This document shows positions 59,866 through 64,000 of a stretch of 64,000 bases of DNA, piece after piece. Made by a program: the position numbers and the translations under genes. The notes under the pieces are model-generated. The model was not told where the DNA came from. It did not search any database and saw only the letters and a program-made list of their open reading frames with translations. The stretch is from Ustilaginoidea virens (Eukaryota > Ascomycota > Sordariomycetes > Hypocreales > Clavicipitaceae): contig NC_057319.1 of assembly GCF_000687475.1 (NCBI RefSeq), positions 3,710,001 to 3,774,000 of the forward strand, written 5' to 3'. The first letter of the stretch is position 1. Each line of letters begins with the position of its first letter.

Positions 59866-59985
59866 TAGGAGGTAGGTACCTAAGGCTAGGTACCTTAGGT
59901 ACCTACCTAGGTACCTAACCTACCTACCTAGGTACCTAACCTACCTACCTAGGTACCTAGGTAGGTTAGGTAGGTATCCAACGCA
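59866..59985. repeat. GGTACC / CCTAGG palindrome cluster
   Basis: About 120 bp made almost only of TAGGTAGGTACCTA-type units in both orientations; several perfect palindromes (ACCTAGGTACCTAGGT type) allow extensive self-pairing. Confidence 0.9.
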
Positions 59986-60576
59986 AACGGTCCCAATTGA
60001 AATTCCCAACAAGAGCTTTTGGACACGTCCAAACGGAGCTGCACTTCAGGATAATCACCATCTTGTTTATCAGTCAACAAAACTACCTTATCCTGGAAAT
60101 ACCTAATGCGTGCGTCCGACACACGCAGTGCGCATGCGCCTGCTGCCAGTGCAAAGAACCCCCGCAACGCCCAAGCTCCATCTCGTCATGACGACAGCTC
60201 CCTCTTCCTTCCGGGCTGACAGGTATATATACAAGGCAAACAAAAACAAGGGGCCTCTCTCGCTTCGACGGCCTCTTCTCACAGTGAGCTCGCGTAAACA
60301 ATGAATCTGGAACCGAATATACTGCAGCCGTTCCTCCGACCCAGTGCAACCGAAATAGATGCCCGTGGGGAAAAAAAACCCCCCCAAAAAAAACAAGGTT
60401 CGCAATCTGCACGCCGCATCTGGCCGAGAAAGAAAGTCTATGCCGAATGAATCCATTTATTGTAATGCCGCGCCCCGTCATCATCTGGGTCCTCCTTCTC
60501 TCTATCCGCCCCTAGTCGGCCCATTGCAAACCGTTGGGTATCTCGAAAATCAAAAAATCGCACGCGCTTGCACTTA

Positions 60577-61814
60577 CTATCTGGACTCTTGCTCTACAGG
60601 AGTGTATTGCGCTTCTAGTCTTTCCCTCTTGTTGTCGAGTTCGGCCTTGCTATAAATACCCGCCCCAATCATGGTGACTGCCATGCCCGCCCCGTTGAGC
60701 AAATCCACCGAGACGTTGAAAAGGAAAATGCCAATCAAGACTGTGAGACACTGCTTGAGATTACCGCAAACCGTCATTGTCAGTGCGCCGGCGAGCTTGT
60801 TCGTGTTGAACGACGAAATGTTGAGGAGAAAGGCAAGGAAGCCGTTGCCTGTCAGTGACGCTATCGACGTGGGAACAGAAACCTGCCCAGAGTTGACTAG
60901 TTCGCGGAACGCTCCTACTTCGCCCGTCGCTGTGGCGCACGCCAAAGCCTGTAGCGCGGCAAGGGGGGACATGCGCATCAGAAACTCGACAGGCGGCAGC
61001 GCCAAGGATCCCGTCATGAATCGATTGGTAACGACGGTCTGAAACTCTTGTTAGTTTCCCAGCCCCATCGTCATTGGCAAATGTGAAGCCGTACCTTGAC
61101 AGCGGCGAGAACGACGCCCGAGATGGTGAGAAGGAATCCTGCGTCAGTAAACGTCATTTCGCCGGCAGTAGTCATGGCGGCGCCGATAATGAGGGGCGCA
61201 AGAGACAGGTACGTCATGTAGCTGTAGATTCTGCCATACCATGACCGGTAAATAAGGATGGTAAACATAGGACACAACATGCGCATCGTCTGGTAGAAGG
61301 GGACGGACACCGTGGCCAGAGACAGGTTGGAGACGGCGATATTGGCCGTGAACAGGGCACTAAAGGCGACGAGGGCGAGGTGCTCACGACGGCCTAGGCG
61401 CGACAACTTGAAGTATCCCATGTGCATCATGCCGTATGTGCCCATACTCGCGAAGGAGGCGTGCAGAAAGGTGAGAAGCCAGGGAAAGTGAAACTGACGA
61501 GCAACTTGTTAGAATGGCTTGTGGACACACCCTCTGGCGCAAAAGGTGCCTCTGTGGAGCTTGATCATCAGAACACTCACCATGCCCAACACTAGCTTAT
61601 TGTAAAGCGTGAGTAGCAGGGAGAAGAAGAAATAAGTCCCAAGCCAGGTAAGCTTGATTGTGCTCGGGATGGAATATTCGTGGTCCAAGTTTTGGTCCTT
61701 GGCGGCTGCAGAAAGTCCAGCCATGGCCTCGAGATCTCGGTGTAACGTCTTTGGCTCGACTTTGATCTCTGTCTGGTGGGGATGAGTTGGCTCTTGGTCA
61801 TTTCCCGCGGACAT
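60577..61814 (-). CDS. Triose-phosphate-translocator-family transporter (SLC35-like)
   Basis: Exons (minus strand) 61814-61581, 61493-61095 and 61038-60577, all phase 0, give 364 residues. A 60-residue polar N-terminus precedes the first membrane helix (TWLGTYFFFSLLLTLYNKLV). The TPT hallmarks follow: FPWLLTFLHASFASMG, NLSLATVSVPFYQTMRMLCP, and in the second half NGFLAFLLNISSFNTNKLAG and GALTMTVCGNLKQCLTVLIG. Ten helices are likely. Fungal members are Golgi or ER nucleotide-sugar or sugar-phosphate exchangers; the substrate cannot be read from sequence. A start further upstream is open but not protein-like. Confidence 0.9.
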
Positions 61815-62075
61815 GATTTGCGATCTCTGCGGTAGCGGAATTGTGTGAGCGAGCAGGGTAGTCAAAGGCCAACTCGAGTGAGTGATGTGAGCCTTTGCCA
61901 AAAACTCGAAATCGGTGCTACTATGACGAGGGCATATTATGGTTTGCGGCCCAATGGTGAGTTACAGCAAACAACCAGACTGTAATTGACGGTCGGCAGG
62001 ATGAATATAGAGAAACAGAGGCAATTGATCGATTTGCGTCGTGGCGAAGCAAGATTTGGGAGCTTAGGATCGCAC

Positions 62076-62126
<51 letters not shown>

Positions 62127-64000
62127 CTTCTTCTTCTTCTGTTTGGAAACGGAGGGGGAGAGGTGTATCTGCGGCTCAGGATCCGCGAACGATAGTGGAG
62201 ACACAAGAGCAACAAATAGGTAGAGAACAAAAAGGTTAGAGAGCGTGACGGATGATAGTGACTGCCGAGTCTCGGCAAGACTTCGTTATGAGCACTCGAA
62301 CGTAACTTTTGAAAATAAAAAACGAGAATCCGAAGGGTAATAAGTTGTAGCAGGAGACATTGAGGGGATGGAAAGGAAGCAAGACCTGACTTGGCTGGCG
62401 TAGTCGGTGCGGTGCAAATATGGTGGATCAAAGCACCAACGGCTCGACGTCGACAAGGCACGGAACAGCGGCGCGCGGTGGTGATGATGGCCTGGCTGGT
62501 GCGACGGATGAAAGGGGCGTGCGGCTTGGCATCGGGAAGGAGGTGCAGTGCAGTGCATGGCTAACGTCCACTGGCCTCAGACGTCCTAGCGGGGTCTTGG
62601 CCGACTGGTTTCGTACAGGCTTCGGCTACGAGGGGTGTGTGGCGAGTGGTGGCGACCTGGAGTGACGGCAAGTGATGGCGAGTGATGGCGAGTGATGGCG
62701 ACTTCAGTGAGGCAAGCCCGATGGGGGCTGCTGAGGGAAAGAGGCGACCCATTTGGGCAAGGAGGTGGTGGTCAATGTAATGGCAACGATTCAGGCGAGG
62801 GTACATGTTAAGTTATTATGGGGGGGTCGAATGACTAGGGGGGGGCATAGGTCGGTTGATATGTAGTCTCGATTCAGGCAGAGTCAGCATTGAAACACGT
62901 TCAAGACTACATACAAGCTACTCCCGTGCATTGACAAAGGTAAATACTGCAACTGTTTGCGCTCGGATTGCTAGACAGCAGCAGTTCAAGCGGTGGTTGT
63001 TCTCTGGACAACTCATGTTTCCTGTTTCCTTTGCAAGCATCTACGCAAACCCCTGCGTGCGTGATTCCTTGATGAGCAAGAAGAGCAAGGGCAGGGCTCC
63101 TTCCTCGAAACATTTGAGCTTTTTACTCAAAACCACCCCCCCAGTGCAGTGCCCAAGTGCCCGTTCTGGAAGGGGCATACGGAGTACATACCTAGCTTAA
63201 GCATTACGCTCACTTATGAAGGCCCCAGCCAACTTGTTTGATAACGCGCCAGCTTTATCCGATCGTTGCAACTGGCCAGGTAAGGCTTGGCAGGTGCAGG
63301 CTGGGTGCAGGTGGCCACGAGCCAGAGTTGCATGTCAATATTGACTGACCGGGAGCATCTCTGAGCGAGCATAACCCCACCCACTGCCTATGTAGCATGC
63401 GTCTCTTGTTGATTCAATGTTAATGGCGTACGCGAGCACTCGCCGCCCTCAGCGTCATGTCCCGACTTTTTCACGAGACTTTTAGAGACTTTTACCGCCG
63501 ACGCTTCCCCATGAACGATGGACGGCGGCCCCGGACCACTGAGACAAGGTTCTTGGTGACGAGTGTTTGGGTTTAACAGGCAGGGAGAGTAAGTAGGTAG
63601 GTAAGGTGCTGCTGAAGGGCACCACCTCCTGGCTTGCCTGTCTCGATCAATCAGCGTTGACCGAGGCGAATTTGAAGTCTGGGCACTGTGAGAGCGGACC
63701 ATCTCCTGCCCCTGGGGCTGAATTTGGGATGCCCGATGGGAAGTGCCGTGGCGGGCAAGATGCAAGCAACCAGATTACCCGAGATCGTGCCTGGTTTGGC
63801 TGGCCCATCACGAAAAAAAAGCCTTGGCAATGGCATCACTTGGCTCGACTCCGTGCTCAATATCTGCCGTTAGCAATCAATCAGGAAGCAAGAATGCGTA
63901 CGAACAGACAACAAGCCAACCGAAGTTCCTATTCGACCGTGTCGGCTTCATCCACCAATTGGACAACGCTTGATGCTGTCAATGCGATGGCTTGGCAAAG
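61815..64000. other. Gene-free end of window
   Basis: 2.2 kb upstream of the transporter without a supportable gene. It has a 47-base T run with TTC repeats (62,080-62,140), three 10-bp AGTGATGGCG copies (about 62,671-62,700), TACGGAGTA (63,178-63,186) and a GTAGGTAG stretch (63,593-63,604). A gene continuing beyond the edge cannot be excluded. Confidence 0.5.

Larger units (their letters stand above)
58128..60576. other. Long convergent intergenic region rich in repeats
   Basis: 2.4 kb with no supportable gene. It holds two minisatellites, an AT-rich stretch (58,730-58,805), a CTTGCACTTGCTCTT-type array, GTACGGAGTAC palindromes, a T run (59,638-59,659) and a GGTACC/CCTAGG palindrome cluster, each listed separately or as a finding. 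Confidence 0.6.

Noticed and set aside
59949..60167. 72-codon minus-strand frame beside the palindrome cluster
   Set aside because: No recognisable motif and it runs into repeat DNA; not enough to call a gene.

Overview
This window looks like nuclear DNA of a filamentous ascomycete. Genes carry short GT-AG introns of about 55-300 bp. Coding sequence is GC-rich, intergenic DNA is full of homopolymers and microsatellites, and a 21.6-kb AT-rich retrotransposon island carries C-to-T and G-to-A damage at CpA/TpG, the signature of repeat-induced point mutation (RIP). Gene content and protein style suggest Sordariomycetes, probably Hypocreales. That placement is an inference, not a database result.

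Left gene block (1-19,713): the 3' part of a NUP98/NUP145 nucleoporin precursor; a small SET-domain protein; a PHD + MYST acetyltransferase of the Sas3/KAT6 type; the MWFE/NDUFA1 subunit of complex I; the tRNA thiolase Ncs6/Ctu1; ribosomal protein eL8; a DUF1295 membrane protein; and Mediator subunit Med8. I rebuilt exon structures by hand, and reading phases close at every junction given.

Retrotransposon island (19,821-41,457): three nested LTR elements. The outer one is a Ty3/gypsy element on the minus strand with 140-bp LTRs, a 5-bp target duplication GCGAG, and gypsy RT, RNase H and integrase remnants. Two Ty1/copia elements on the plus strand interrupt it. Copia-A (24,371-31,763) has 339-bp LTRs and target duplication TATAT. 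Copia-B (34,755-40,023) has 739-bp LTRs and target duplication TATAA. Both copia reading frames stay in a single frame throughout and are broken only by TAG/TAA codons, in the stretches read mostly where Gln or Trp is expected. The outer element landed 107 bp upstream of the MED8 start codon.

Right block (41,942-64,000): a choline-sulfatase-type sulfatase; a truncated Rep-helicase fragment resembling those of circular single-stranded DNA viruses; a small intact three-exon gene of unknown function lying between imperfect inverted repeats and next to a rearranged piece of the copia-A LTR; an IQGAP/Rng2 cytokinesis scaffold; an Rmd1/Sif2-type DUF155 membrane protein; minisatellite-rich intergenic DNA; and a triose-phosphate-translocator-family transporter. 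The last 2.2 kb shows no supportable gene.

Most genes are unrelated housekeeping loci, not a pathway cluster. The least ordinary stretch is 44.6-47.4 kb, where a viral-type Rep relic, an inverted-repeat-bounded gene and inverted LTR debris sit together. No tRNA, rRNA or CRISPR array was found.
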